DNA of 64,000 bases from Taxawa tesnikishii (nom. ined.) (GCA_030247885.1 JAPDRO010000006.1:310001-374000); one strand, 5' to 3'; numbered from the stretch's first letter, positions 24,541 to 37,367 are shown. Notes: a model not told the origin generated them from the sequence alone. A program made the numbers and translations.

Positions 24541-26061
24541 CCTGAGGGCAGTCTGAGTGATACGTCTTTAAGTGTGTTCAAGCTTGGTGTCTCAGAAAGG
24601 GCGTTGGTGTCCGCAGATAACAGGAGAAAGTTGCAAGTCTGACGGGAGAACTGAAGGTTAGCGGCGACTATACAGTCGGAAGCGGTATTATGTTCTCAGG
24701 GTGAAAGTAAGTGAAAGCAGTTTTGTCGGGTGTTGTCGGCGGAACTTTCACTGCTAGGGCCGTGAACTGAGATTGATGATTGATGACTGGTGTGTTACAA
24801 GACAGAAAAAGCTTGAGAAAGCATATATATACCCGCCGCGGGCTAACACTGGGAGCCCACATGGTAGCTCCAGTTTTGTCACCAGGCCGACACGAACTCG
24901 GATGTCTGCGTTGGCGATGAGCTGGGCGGCTTGTGATAGTTGAGTTGCACAAGGTGCACAGTCAGCTGTCCTTCGTACACACGCACCGTGGATAAGCGGG
25001 TGCGGTGTCGTTTAACTGTGTGAACAATGACAAGAAGCTTGCAGGCAGGTGCGCACAAAGAGGATTTGGAGAAGACTCTGGTCAACAGACATGAATGGAA
25101 AGGGGCACTTCTCTCGACAGTTTAGACGCTAACACGGTAACAGCGATTTCGATGTCTATCGACCCAGGCTCACTGCCCTCGGGACTTTCTCTCCGTACGA
25201 GCGCATGCTGTACAGTGTTCTTCCTGTACGACATGATATAACCCTGCAGCACTAACAACCTCAGCTTGTTGTCGAGACCACAACACATAAACATGATTGT
25301 TGTTGTCGTGTCTGGTCGTCAAGAAAGGATGCAAGACGAGGAGACCACGGGAACTGCGATACTTGAAGTCAACTCGTCGGCGAAACCTCCGAGAAGCCCT
25401 CGCCAAGGCCGCCAGCAGTCCAGCCAATGAATGTCAAGAGCCGCGTGTTCGTGGCAGCGTGAGCGTGAGCGTGAGCGACCAAGAGTCAAGACCCGGTCGT
25501 TACGCAAAAATATGTTTGTTTAGTGCGTTTTCGGAAGTCGAGAATTCTGAGAGGCAGTCGCAATGCGATGTTTGACGAGCCGTAGTGTATGGAACCAATC
25601 TGACTGATCAAGTGCTCATGCCATCCCTTGTTGTGCGCCAAGCTCCGCGTTTGAGTCTCGCAGGAGCTGTACATCTCCCATATCTGAATTTCTTGTGCCA
25701 GACCTCAGAAAGACGCATTCGCGGACATTATCCTTTGGACCTTCTGTCCCATTCCCTTGACTCCACGAACCTGCGCGACGGTACTTACCCTTGTATCGCT
25801 GGATCGGGACCAGACATGTGTACAAAGGAGTAGGATTGCGCGCGCAGCAGGAGTAGGGAGCAGCGGCAACACCGGCCGCGGCCGTCCATCGAAAAGATCG
25901 GTCACACGGTTGCGGACATACTGTACAGCGCAGTGTCGTCTGGAGCAACAAGAGCAGGTCTGGCGACATAACGGTGGGACACTACTGGACCAAGTAGGCA
26001 GGCATATTCCGGCAGGAGCAGATATACAGCGGGGAAAGCAGGCAGGCTTGCGCCAGACAAG
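24541..26061. other. Intergenic, divergent promoters
   Basis: Between the Cys-rich gene (minus) and the capping-enzyme gene (plus). A short (GTGAGC)n-like run lies at about 25457-25476. No gene recognised. Confidence 0.5.
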
Positions 26062-29000
26062 ATGGATATTCGATCACTGGTGAATACGGACAGCAGCGCC
26101 AATGCTGCGCAAAGCAATGCTGCACCACCGCCACCACCGTTGCGGTCGTCGTATAGCACCAATAGCTCCCCTCCTCCTCCGGCGCAACAGCATACATACC
26201 CCCAAGACCGACGCCGCCCACCTACTATCAACCCCCTCCTTCGGCAGACCCACGCTCCACCGCTGGTCATCCGGGCGCCCACTTAACACCCCTGCGGACT
26301 CCTTCTCAAGTTTTAGCCGGATCGCAGTATCCCTTCCCGCAGCAATACCAGAGTCCTTCGGTACACCAGAGCCCTTCGCATGCACAGGCTCCGTATCATT
26401 CTGGAAGAGCGGAGAGCTATACTTCTGTTGGAACACCCGGCCCTCGTACAACCAGTCAGATATATCAGCAGCAGCATGGGCAGCCTTCGCCTTCAGCATT
26501 CGCGCCTTCTGCGCTACCCATTGGTCTTCCACAGTCCGTCTCGCACTCTCCCACACCGCCTTCAATGCACAATCCTACACCGCACTCTTTGAGGGAATCG
26601 CCCTTCTCAGCGAACTCGCATAATGCTCCCCGACGTACTCACATTCCCATCAGCGCTCACAACCCAGCACGCCGCTTGGGCCTCCGCCGTTACAGTACCA
26701 ACGAACTTCGACTCATGGCCCGCGCGAAGTAGCAAGTCCTCATGCCGTGCATCAACGCACATACTCTGGAACTTCATATGGCGGTACAGTATGTCAATAC
26801 CAGTAGATTCTTCCTTTTCCCCCAGCAAGCGGAACGACTGTTACTCTGCGTCTCGTTCTTCTGCTTGCCTGGAACAACTCAGCTGACTTTGTAGCAGCAG
26901 AGTGTCGCATCTAACTCCCCGCACAGCACTTCATCGAATCGCCGGCAACCTACAATCGACCCCCTCCCTATCAGAAGAGGGCTTCACAGGAATATGCATC
27001 AGTCACGGAACGAGAGCGGAGTATCAGCGTCAGTCCGAAGACTAAGGTGCTTCCCAGAAATCCATCAAGTAGTTCCAGGCACAGTAGTCAAGACAACTGG
27101 TCCGCTCGGAATTCAATAGCATCACAACCAGCTCAGGACGGCGTCTATCACCAAGGAGGAAAGGCTGTATATGGAGGCCATCCTTCAATAGAAGGCGGAC
27201 GGGCAATCTCGGGTAAGAGAGCTTTCCCTCGTTCCAGAATGCTAACTGGCCGTGGTATCCAACAAAACCTGTAGTACACAAAGCTAATTGCTGCACAGTC
27301 AACACACAAAGCGAAGCGCAGAGTACTCGGCGCATGCCGTCTCTGTCTGAGCTTTCGACTCCAGTGGTCGAGACGTCACACAGACAATTTGGCGAAACAC
27401 CTCCGAATCAGCAACATCAAAGCCAGCCACGCCAGCCACGCTACACAAGTCAGACCCCACAACTGAACCATTTATTGAACAACGGCACAATAGCAAATAA
27501 CCAACCATCGTACCAAACCAGTGAGTCTCACCAACAACCACCTTCCAAGTGTGTTTTCCTTCTGTACACGACACTAAATACATTGCAGATCCGATGCCTC
27601 CACAACACGCTGGTTCTGGTTCAGTGACACAAACAACACAAGTGAAGGCGGAAGACAGAGGCGAGTTTGGCTCGGAATCGCTACTTCAACAACCACTTGT
27701 GCCTTCGGTTAAAACCGAACCGAGCGTTGCGACCTCATTCAAGACGGAGCCTCCGCTGCGCGTCCGATCAAAACCGATCCCAGCATGGCGCCTTTCACTC
27801 CTCAGAGCACGTCGAGAACACTTTCAGCTGCGCCTACCAACTCTCAAACGCTGTCGCAAAGCCCTGCAGCGCAGCCAACGTCACAGAAGAGAGCGGCTGA
27901 ATCCGACTTTGAGGCAAGCAACCCGCAGAAAAGGGTGAAGACCAAGTACGACGAACCGCCAATTTGGGCTCGTGTCCGGAAAACCAACCCAACGTTTAAC
28001 GGCAAGAATGGCCCGATACCGAATCCACCCAAGACGCAACCTCCGCAAGCAACGCGCCCTTCACCACAGCCTGAAGCAGCGGCTGCGCCGCAACTCAATG
28101 GGCATATGGCAATTCCCAACGGCAACCCTAGCAATGCCCGACCGCCCCCGCCGCCTGCTGGTATGGGTCCCTTTCATAACGTCAAGGAGAGGGGAAAGAA
28201 ACTTCTGGGAGCCTGGGAACTTTCAATCACCGATTCGGAGCCCACACCAGGACTCCTGCACGAACTCTGCGATTTCCTCTTCACGACCATGATGTTGCAT
28301 TATCCTGACGTAGGTGTTGGAGACCCCAGACAAGGTGGGCTCGAGATAGAGGCCAAGCTGGGCACGCTGGTTGACAAGGACACGGAACAACGTCTCTTCT
28401 TGCCGGTAACGAATCCGGTGGCATTGAACAGGGACTTCTCAAGGGAAAGAACTCGTTTTGTTAGCAGCATGACAGAGGTACGGTTTTGCTGCCTGACTTT
28501 TTTTCGAGTACATGTGGGATTTACTGACGCCTCACCAGGCACAACACTCGGCAATGAACCGATACCTAAACGGATGCTTTGAAGTGTCCAAAAATCATCC
28601 CGGACGTGTGCCTATGGATTACATACACCGCTACGAGCACGACTCCTTCGCCACTCTTAGCGGCGCTGGGTACAGTCTGCTCCCTGCGGCGGCCAAACAG
28701 CATCACAACGCCGCACGCCAGCGGGATCTGAAGCTGCGCACTACAACAGATGTAAATAAGAAGAACCCAAAGTCTTCGGTCATTGCACGCATTGTCAAGA
28801 TCCGACTTGCAGACATGGATATCTACTGCCCCACTAAGGCCTACGACTGCCGCATCAGTATCAACATCGAAGTCGATCTTCATCAGCGTCAGGACATACC
28901 TGATCCGTCAATCCTTACCTTGCCTCCTGACCCCAAGAAAAGTGCGCAGCCAGATCGCAAGAAGGACCGGTTGAGCTACAAGCACCTGGCGTACAGTATC

Positions 29001-29186
29001 GATCTGACGCAGGTCACGGAGCCGGACACGGGCGCCAAGACGCACGAGCTCGAAGTCGAGGTCGACGCGCCGGAGTTGCGAAGACAGATGGCAAGGGTGC
29101 AGCAAGGACAGGAGAACGCGTTTGAGATTATGGCCAAGGGATTCTTGGATAATGTCATGGTGCTCATGGATTCCGCGCAGCGATGA
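26062..29186 (+). CDS. CET1: mRNA 5'-triphosphatase, capping enzyme beta subunit (Cet1)
   Basis: Exons 26062-26788, 26927-27212, 27299-27520, 27589-28477 and 28539-29186; about 924 residues once three one-base breaks are bridged, and all phases then agree. Residues 1-600 are disordered and Ser/Pro/Gln-rich, as in filamentous-fungal Cet1 (REREsisvspKTKV-type segment present). The catalytic triphosphate-tunnel-metalloenzyme domain occupies the last 320 residues. It has strands GLEIEAKLGTL (the metal-binding ExExK), FVSSMTE, KIRLADMDIY, CRISINIEVD (a second acidic metal strand) and KTHELEVEVD. The enzyme removes the gamma-phosphate of nascent Pol II RNA before guanylyl transfer, in complex with the guanylyltransferase. 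Breaks lie near 26217, 26720 and 27752, outside the catalytic domain. The first intron (138 bp) ends after a CTAAC branch sequence. Confidence 0.9.
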
Positions 29187-30036
29187 ACACGTCACTTTCT
29201 GTGAGGAGTGAAAACCGCGAGCGATGGAGGACGGAGCACTGGGTCTGATGGGTGGATTTACCTGAAGAAGAGACTATTGGGCTGCAACGGGACGGAGGGC
29301 GGCCTTGATAGCCCCTCTGAGACGAAGGGCAGCCAGGACTGCAGCTACGGCACAGTTCTCGAGGGCTGCGGCTTAGTTGAAAGAGGGCACCTGTTCGAAT
29401 TCTTGCCTCCAAAGGGACGTAGCGCCCGCTTTCAGTGTCGTGCAAGATGGGGCGGGCAGCAGAGCCGCTTTTTCTTCTCTTCTCTCCCGGCTCTGACACT
29501 GTCTTGTTACCTGTTTCATGGCTACTCTTCGGTTGTTGTATAGTTATTGAAGCCGAGATTTGGAGTCTCTTGCTTTCATTCATACTGTATCTATCAAGAA
29601 ACTGTGCCCACGAGTTGCATGAACGAGATGCATGAACGGGATGCAGGAACTTCGTGCCCAAGAGTGGGCGATGAAAATACTCGTAGTCATCATTTGGAAG
29701 AACCATGCCAACTTCGTGAGTGGCGAGAAAAATCCTACGTATCGAAGAACGGCCCTTCCTGCTTTACACCAGAGCTTCAAGAAAGCGTGATATTTGTGCC
29801 CTGCGACAACGAAACCTCCGCCAGAAAAGTGTGGGGTTCGAACATCCTACAACCCTGACGATATCTGAGTTTGCTCCCGTCCACGTCGCGCGCTGTCCTC
29901 TCCATCGATCCGTTCTTGTTTTCTTGCAGCGTCCCAGCAAGACCGAAAGCACTCGTCCCGGAACCCTGAGCCAATGGGCTCTTCTTTTCGTACACGGTGC
30001 AGCGCAGCTGACTGTCCGTTTACGGGAGAGTGCGGA
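29187..30036. other. Intergenic, convergent 3' ends
   Basis: 3' regions of CET1 and of the small DUF1748 gene. Open frames here are shadows or chance. A short duplicated element (atgcatgaacg/atgaacg) occurs near 29617-29640. Confidence 0.5.
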
Positions 30037-30475
30037 TCACCGCTTGCGTTCGAACCAACCGCTCGAGCTCATCAATGCGACGCTCTGGTCCATGACGACC
30101 TCGCCGACCCAGAGGTAGTTTCCGATCCAGGTGCGGGCCGTTTCGTTCTCGGTGAGGCTCTCGTGTTTGAGGCTAGGGCTGGATGTGTTAGTTTATTTGG
30201 GTTGGTTCATGGCTGTCCTTACTCGGGATCGCAAGGGGTGGGGAGGAATGGGGAATGGTGGGATTTACGTGAGGCCAGTGGAGCGCTTGACGCCTGCTAG
30301 GAAGGCGGAGACTGGGAGGCGGTGTGGTCAGCTGTGTGTACGGGCCGGATGGGGTTGGGATGGCGTGGAAGCATACAGAGCACAGCATCGAAGGCATAGT
30401 GGCTGAGGCGGCCGAGCTAGGATGGACGTGAGTAGGCGGGATCGGAGTTCACGATAGCTGGCAACTGACCACCAT
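30037..30475 (-). CDS. DUF1748 small protein
   Basis: A 76-residue protein from four exons on the minus strand: 30475-30470, 30416-30377, 30311-30269 and 30178-30037. All introns are GT-AG and phases agree. The first coding exon is just ATG GTG. The joined N-terminus reads MVLGRLSHYAFDAVL, followed by FSAFLAGVKRSTGLT and then GEVVMDQSVALMS, ending in WFERKR. These are the conserved blocks of the fungal DUF1748 family, whose yeast member is a small mitochondrial-associated protein. The hydrophobic FDAVLFSAFLAGV stretch could sit in a membrane. Individual exons are too short to be seen by ORF length. The match across four exons makes the model strong; the function is unknown. Confidence 0.9.
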
Positions 30476-31347
30476 GGTGCCTGATGCGGTTGTGTGTGGA
30501 CGGTGTTTGGAGTGTGTTTGACACGGGGACGGTTACGCTGTTTGTGGAGCCGATGGAAGATGGGCAGAACTCCACTAGCTCAGCAGTGTATTGCCCGTCA
30601 GAAGCAGTATGGATGAATGCTTGATGAAGGCTGTCCCGTGCTATGTTGGCGGTTGCGAGCAGGCAGCTCCGGGGGTCTAGCGTCTCTTCCGCTGTCCGAA
30701 CGCCGACCAACATCTAAACATATACATATACATATATACATACAACCGGGCCGATAGCCCTGACAGCTTCCGTATCTGGCAACGCACGCGTTTTACGCGT
30801 ATCTGGAACAACGCACCGCATCGTTCATTGTAGTGGCCAAGGATTGCGACAGAAGACGGGCGGTATCACTCTGATGCGTGCTTGGACCGAGTAAAGGCAT
30901 CTCCGCGTCCGTCCCGTTACGTGTGTACGATACGGAAGACGGTATTGGCCTATCAAGCCAGATAATTGTTGAGTTTGCTTTTAGCGCGGGGTGCCGAAAG
31001 CGTTGTGACGACTGTGCTTTGCGGTGAGACGTGGGAGCTTCACCAAGGCCAGCTTGACCAGAAAAAATACCAGAGAGCCCAATCTCCCATTAGCCTCCCG
31101 CTGGCAGACATTCCAAACCACTTTCCTCCCTGCACTCTTCCTTCCTCTCTCCACACAACCATCCTCTGCTTCATCCCTCCTCAAATCCTTGTGTTGCGCT
31201 GTCGTGAGACCATGTGAGTACAGCCAAAGCGGCCCCCACTAAGGAAGCCGGGCAGCGAGCTGTAAACAGCTGACACAACTTTTTCCACCAGCTCCTGAAC
31301 AAACATCACACGCTTGAACACGGAAGCCATAAGATCCAGTATACGCC
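30476..31347. other. Intergenic, divergent promoters
   Basis: Between the DUF1748 and pyruvate kinase starts. It contains a TATACA-rich run at about 30719-30745. The pyrimidine-rich stretch at about 31080-31200 and the following ~100 bp probably form the pyruvate kinase promoter and leader, as is common for highly expressed glycolytic genes. A GT..AG leader intron is possible, but I cannot fix its ends. Confidence 0.5.
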
Positions 31348-33414
31348 ATGGCTGACGCGATTGCTCACCTCAATGCTGGCCGGACGAGGGTCGAGTGGCT
31401 GTCTCAGCTCAACACTGAGTACAAGCCCAGCAAGCAGTTCCGTCGCACCTCTATCATCTGTACTATCGGTAGGATACACCACCTGCCGACCCGTCCTGGA
31501 AATGGAGAAACGGCTCGAAACATGCGGCAAAGCACAGAACGCTAATATGTCTTTGTAGGCCCGAAGACCAACTCTGCAGAGAAGATCAACATGCTCAGGA
31601 GAGGTGCGATTCGTCCACGAACATACCCAAGGAGTGCGCAGACGCTTACCGAGTACTACAGTGGGCTTGAACGTTGTCCGCATGAACTTCTCCCACGGCT
31701 CTTACGAGGTATACCAACCCACATCGTTCCAGCGAGGGAAGAAGAGCAGGAAGACGTTGTAGTCCGAGACACACAAGGCTAACCGCATTTCTTACCCTAC
31801 AGTACCACCAATCTGTCATTGACAACGCACGCGAAGCCGAGAGGACACAGCCAGGCCGCCCAGTGGCTATTGCCCTGGACACAGTAGGACATTTCCACAG
31901 GAAACGAGCATGGAATGCGCTCTGATCGCTTTGCAGAAAGGTCCAGAGATCCGGACGGGTAACACCCCGAACGACGAGGATATTCCAATCAGCGCCGGTA
32001 GCGAGCTCAACATCACCACTGATGAGAAGTATGCTACCGCCAGCGACGACAAGAACATGTAAGTGGAAGCCCCAACTTTCCCGGTTCTGCGCGTCGAAAG
32101 TCGCTAATTCTCGTACGAAGGTACCTCGACTACAAGAACATCACCAAGGTCATTGAGAAGGGTCGCACCATCTACGTCGATGACGGTGTCCTTGCATTCG
32201 AGGTCCTCGAGGTTGTCGACGACAAGACCCTCCGCTGCAAGTGCATCAACAACGGCAAGATCTCTTCCAAGAAGGGCGTCAACCTTCCAAAGACCGATGT
32301 CGATCTCCCACCTCTCTCTGAGAAGGACAAGGCCGATCTCAAGTTCGGTGTTAAGAACAAGGTCGACATGGTCTTTGCATCCTTCATCCGCCGTGGTGAG
32401 GACATCACTGCCATCCGTGAGGTGCTCGGCGAGGAGGGCAAGGAGATTCAAATTATTGCCAAGATCGAGAACCAGCAAGGTGTTAACAACTTCGATGAGA
32501 TTCTCGAGGAGACTGACGGTGTCATGGTCGCCCGTGGTGACTTGGGTATCGAGATCCCTGCGCCCAAGGTCTTCTTGGCCCAGAAGATGATGATTGCCAA
32601 GTGTAACATGAAGGGCAAGCCCGTCATCTGTGCCACTCAGATGCTCGAGTCCATGACATACAACCCCCGCCCCACCCGTGCGGAGGTATCGGACGTTGCC
32701 AACGCTGTTCTCGACGGCGCTGACTGTGTCATGTTGTCCGGAGAGACTGCCAAGGGCAATTACCCCAAGGAGGCCGTCACCATGATGCACGAGACTTGCC
32801 TGCTCGCCGAGGTTGCCATTCCATATGTCAACGCATTCGACGAGCTGAGATCGCTTGCCCCAAGACCAGTCCCAACCACTGAGACCTGTGCCATGGCCGC
32901 TGTGTCGGCATCTCTCGAGCAGAACGCCGGTGCTATCCTCGTGCTGTCGACCAGGTACGTGCATATGCCTGAGGGTGTCAAGACCAGAAACTGACCGTTC
33001 CGTAGTGGTAACACCGCCCGTCTCGTGTCCAAGTACAGACCCGTTTGCCCCATCATCATGGTCACCCGCAATTCCCGCGCTTCCAGAGTAAGTGCACTGC
33101 AATGCTTTCTTCAAACATCCAATCTTTCTCGCTCTCCTTTGCTAACCCGATTTCCTTTGTAGTATGCTCACCTGTACCGCGCTGTCTGGCCCTTCCACTT
33201 CCCCGAGGCCAAGCCCGACTTCAAGACCACCCCGTGGCAGGAGGATGTTGACCGCCGCCTCAAGTGGGGTATCAGTAACGCCATCAAGCTCGGCATTCTG
33301 GACAAGGGCGCCCCAGTCGTCTGTGTCCAGGGCTGGCGCGGTGGCATGGGACACACCAACACTGTCCGTGTGGTCCCTGCTGAGGAGAACCTTGGTCTCG
33401 ACCCGGAAGCGTAG
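31348..33414 (+). CDS. PYK1: Pyruvate kinase
   Basis: Eight exons: 31348-31468, 31559-31603, 31662-31708, 31803-31883, 31937-32058, 32121-32954, 33006-33087 and 33163-33414; 527 residues, the usual fungal length. All junctions are GT-AG and in phase. Signature elements: [10 protein letters not shown] and [13 protein letters not shown] at the N-terminus; [12 protein letters not shown] for substrate and K+ binding; the B-domain between about residues 95 and 195; and [10 protein letters not shown] with the active-site Lys and metal-binding Glu. [28 protein letters not shown] and LSGETAKG follow. The C-domain ends [14 protein letters not shown], the fructose-1,6-bisphosphate effector loop. It makes ATP and pyruvate in the last step of glycolysis. 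No frame break is present. Confidence 0.98.
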
Positions 33415-34308
33415 ACTTGATGCGACGTTTGGCGGGTTGCCGGATTGCAGCGGAGTTGGGGGCTGGGGGCAGAGATTCGTGGTGAACAAAAGGATGGAAT
33501 TTCACAATATTGCGAAGCGGGGAAGGATACAGCGGTGATTTTCTCATGTTGCGTAGCGGCCTTAATCGTACCACGAAAAGAAGAAGCAAGCAAATGTCAA
33601 AGTTCTCCTATCGTTATCGCCTCGCATGGTCTTGCACGTTTTCTGTCTGCGTGTCGACTTACTGCTGCTCTCGCAGTTGCCAAAAGGCCGACGGGAAGGC
33701 CTGCAAGAGGACCTGCTCAGGCAATGCCGACGGACCCCCTCAAAGCTGAGGCCGGCCAGCGACTCTCCTTCATCGTACGTATTCCTGGTGCAGCAAATGC
33801 TGACGCCAACGCAACCTCGACATCATCCTCTTCAAACGCCAACGCTACGGAACTCAGCTGAGGTCCGGGGAACTGAGATGCTTTGGCGAGACTGTCTACT
33901 GCAAGGGACCCTAGTAGAAGCCTTACGAACACAAGGGGGCCAGGGCGACCGCAGTCCAGTTCTGGATGATGCGGGAGGCACTTCTGGATGATGCTTGAGT
34001 GTCGACTTGTCGAGCGCGTTCTATATTGGAACTTAATCATGTAACAAACAGCGGAGTCTGTTATTGTGTTGGTTCGTCATGGGAAAGGAAGTCGGGAGCT
34101 CTTGTATCGAAAAAATAAAAAAATTATCACTTTGTACGGCGCAGAGGGTATCATACCATCTTCTAGCTTGCTCGGTTCAGCTCGAGTGAGAGACCATACC
34201 CAGAAAAATGGCGAAGAAGGGGCGATTAAGTACTGGAAAAAATGCAGCGCAGGAAAGGGTGGGAACTATGACGACGACGACGACGACCGTCGTCGAAATT
34301 CCGGACTC
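33415..34308. other. Intergenic, convergent 3' ends
   Basis: No gene recognised. A (GAC)n-like run lies at about 34268-34290. A frame at about 33700-33861 ends in an Ala/Asn/Ser-rich low-complexity stretch with no supporting features. Confidence 0.5.
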
Positions 34309-35961
34309 CTAACTCCTCTTCTCCTCCTTCTCCTTCTTCTTGTGCTCCTTACCCTTATCCTTCTTGGTCGCCGCCTCAGCCATCAGTTGCTCAAACGCCA
34401 TGTAATCGCCCTCCTCATCCGGATCCCTCTCCGCCTTCGCGAACATCTCACCGATCATGGCAAGCGCCTGTGCGCGCTCCATCCGCTTCTCCAGCTTGAC
34501 CTTCTTGTCGTTGAGCACCTTGTCGCAGACGTCGCGCAGCACGCTCTGAATCTCAAATTTGCTGCCTCGCCATGCGGCCGCCAGGATCTTGCCCGTCACA
34601 CGCTTCTCGAACTCGGCACGGCGCTCGTCCGTCCAGTCCTCGCCGCCTCGCTCTTCCGCCCGTGCCATTTCTTCAATCTCCATCTGCGCCGAGATGGCCG
34701 TCGATACCGTTCCCCATGTCTCTTTCACCAGGTTGCCCTTATCCTTTAACCGGCCGAAGAAGCCAGTCACGCCGCCGATCAAAGGCCGCTGGCTCTTGAG
34801 GAAGTTGCTCGCTTTCTGCACGTACACTTGACCGATGGCGTGCAGGATCTCCAGACCGAAGCTCTCCATCTTGAGGTTTTCGATCTCGAGCGCGTTCTTA
34901 CCCTTGAATGCTTCCGTCACGTCCTTGCCCTTGTCGGTTTCTGTCCAGACGGATATCCGGTCGACGAGCTTCTTGGCCAGGGTATCAACACGCTCGTCGC
35001 GCACGCGCTGACGCTCCTTTTCGAATGCGGCGAGCTCTTCCCGTTGCTCTTTCGTAAGACCCCCTTCTTCTTCTTTTGCTGCAATTTCTTTTCTTCTTCC
35101 GTCATGCCTGCAGCCTGCATCTGAGCCTCTTCCTCCGTACGGTCTGTGATTGCAAGACGTGTCGGGACACCCTTCGGTCGTGGTGTCGAGGTGCCAGATT
35201 CGGACGGCGGTTCTGCGGTTTCTGCTCTCTTCTCTGGGTCGAGATTCAGCTTCTCCAAAGGCGGGATCTCCTGCTCGACCGCGACTGATGGAGGTGGAGG
35301 AGCGCCGTAAGTGCTCTGTGCGGTTGCTTCCTGGCCTTTGATTTCCGCATTCATGGCCGCTTCGGCGGGAGTGTGCCCTTCTTCCTCCATCTCTTTCATG
35401 GTGATCTCCATGGAGCGCTCAAGGTCCTTCATCATAGAGATCTCGCCGATCCTGACAGGGGTTAGAAGATGGAGATGGAATATTTCGCGTATGCGTGCCA
35501 TACCAGTCTGTGAATGCCTCCCCACCAAAGATCATAGCAAACATCTCTGCTGGGTCCTCTGCAGTGTTGTTAGCCTATCTCTTCCCAACGACCAAATCTC
35601 GTTGCTCCGTACCGAATCCGCTGCTCGGCGCAGCTCCTCTTTCCATGCTCATCGTATAGTTTCCTCAGTTGTGGCTCGCTGAGGATTTGGTATGCTTCGC
35701 CGACCTGGAAAGTACATTAACAAGAGGGGTCATGTGGCCGCAGAAGCACTCGACATACAGCCTGGAACTTGTTGTGGGCTTCTTCATCTCCTGGGTTCTT
35801 GTCTATTGCCTGTCAGGCATGAACGAACATGCGTGTATCCTGTCAGTGCCCTTACCGGGATGCAACCTCAGTGCGGCTTTGCGGTATGCCTTCTTGATTT
35901 CAAGTTCGGTGGCAGTGGGCGGCACCCCAAGCAGGTCGTAGTACTCCGTGTCTTTCACCAT
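34309..35961 (-). CDS. DnaJ co-chaperone with DnaJ-X domain (Caj1/Djp1-like)
   Basis: Five exons on the minus strand: 35961-35856, 35802-35759, 35704-35613, 35558-35504 and 35451-34309; about 479 residues. The J-domain starts at residue 4 ([21 protein letters not shown]). Its HPD triad is created across the first intron (RLHP|DKNPGD), and YDEHGK closes it. [20 protein letters not shown] and [15 protein letters not shown] follow, as in Caj1. The last 230 residues are the DnaJ-X domain ([21 protein letters not shown]). A Lys-rich tail ends the protein. The role is Hsp70 stimulation; yeast relatives act in the nucleus or in peroxisomal import. Two frame changes are seen. One is near 35634-35644, just after the J-domain, and fits one extra or two lost bases. 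The other is near 35083-35087 and fits one lost base. Confidence 0.9.
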
Positions 35962-37280
35962 TCTGGCGACTTAATATTTTGTGAGAGGTTGAAGGCGGTA
36001 GGGAAGTATGCCTCTACCCTGATATGGCCAACGAGCGGGTAGGGGTTCGGTTTAGGAGGGCTTTGCTGCGTATCCAGAAAAAGTTTGTTCGTGTCGTGTA
36101 ATAAGCGATATGAACAGGAACACAGTACACGACAGTCGGAGTGGGCTTCGTTGTGTATGTATACGTATAGATATCAACGCAAGTGGTATAGATAAGTATG
36201 CAGAGTCAAGTGGGGACTTTTGTCTGGGCTCATGTGAAACTGTTGCCAGGGCTGCGTCGCGTCGCTCACCTGATGACGTACAGCAAAGAGGCTGAGATCA
36301 AACATCAGCCACAATGTGTACTGTACACCCACTTCTGTTTCATTTCGTTGGAGTGTCATGTCATGTCTCTTCTCGGTCCTTTTTATGAACATGTGTGCGA
36401 GCGACAGACAGCAAAGCCTGTCTGAGGCTACTTGAGCATGTCTGACACACGGCGCATTACATGTATACGCCATAAGAGCACTAGCGAAGATGTCTTTCGC
36501 GACCAATCCTTAGAATACACCACCATTTCACACAAAAACACCGTCTCTTGCACTTCCAATCCGTTTTGGACTCTGAGAATGGTATATCTGCCCCTTTGAC
36601 ACAGCTCGATCAAACACAATGATATAAGTGCACGATCGGCACCACAATCAGTGACGATGCGGAGATCCTCTACTGTTTGTTTCTGTCTCTATCTGCTCCT
36701 CAATCAAGATCAACTCCATGCAAATCTTTTACGGTTTCTATACACTCCGGAGAAAGCTTGTTATGTGTCATCTCGTATACCCTTGCTCTGCACTTCTACA
36801 TTACCTGGCCGGCTCCCACTGATGCAGGTTCACCGACGACCGGCATGCTGCGTTTGAGCGATATCAACTCTCCGTCCACTGTCAATTGTTAGCTACTCGA
36901 AGTACTAGTCGAGTAACGCGGCATATGCCTACATGCAGCATACTCTTCTGATTCAAATCAACGTTTCATCGTCCATCTCTCGGACGGGAGATCTTCGGTT
37001 TTTTGAACGAGCTGAAGGGACACAGCTGGACAAGCGGATCTGGTCCCCGCTCGCAACAGAGCCGGAGCCAGGCGAACCATGCTTGGTTGGCGGGCTGCGA
37101 CGAATCTTTGGCTTGGTCTCCTTCGATGCCACACCACGTCAAGACTGGGTACGGCTGACCTTATGCACGCCCTCGGATTTGCCGTCGGCTTGCCCCGTCT
37201 TTTCAACGTACATTGGATGTATATGGCCGCTGCTGCTACAACAACATCTGTCTTAGGCGATTACTCGCCTATTCATCTAC
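35962..37280. other. Intergenic before tRNA cluster
   Basis: 1.3 kb with no recognised gene. All open frames are short and without family features. The left end holds the DnaJ gene promoter. Confidence 0.5.
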
Positions 37281-37367
37281 CTCCGCTTAGCTCAGCTGGA
37301 AGTAGCGCAAGACTGTAATATCAATCAGATAATCTTGAGGTCGCCTGTTCGATCCAGGCAGCGGAGA
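37281..37367 (+). tRNA. tRNA-Tyr (GTA) with short anticodon-loop intron
   Basis: Acceptor stem CTCCGCT pairs fully with AGCGGAG; discriminator A. The D-arm is GCT/AGC with TAGCTCAGCTGG as A box. The anticodon stem CAAGA/TCTTG encloses CTGTAA, giving anticodon GTA. A 13-nt insertion (tatcaatcagata) directly follows nucleotide 37, the canonical eukaryotic tRNA intron position, which tRNA-Tyr genes usually have. The T-arm is GCCTG-TTCGATC-CAGGC. A TTTT Pol III terminator follows at 37374-37377. It serves as an ordinary control for the two unusual neighbours. Confidence 0.93.

Noticed and set aside
25440-25480. GTGAGC tandem copies as possible splice-donor arrays
   Set aside because: Only about three imperfect units with no adjacent coding sequence; a simple microsatellite.
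26789-26926. Earlier acceptor (TAGCAG) for CET1 intron 1
   Set aside because: It would require another frame break. The acceptor after GCACAG, with a CTAAC branch just upstream, keeps phase and protein similarity.
14820-35090. Programmed frameshifting as the cause of the frame breaks
   Set aside because: The sites share no slippery heptamer or downstream structure, occur in unrelated genes, and are not known shift sites in those families.
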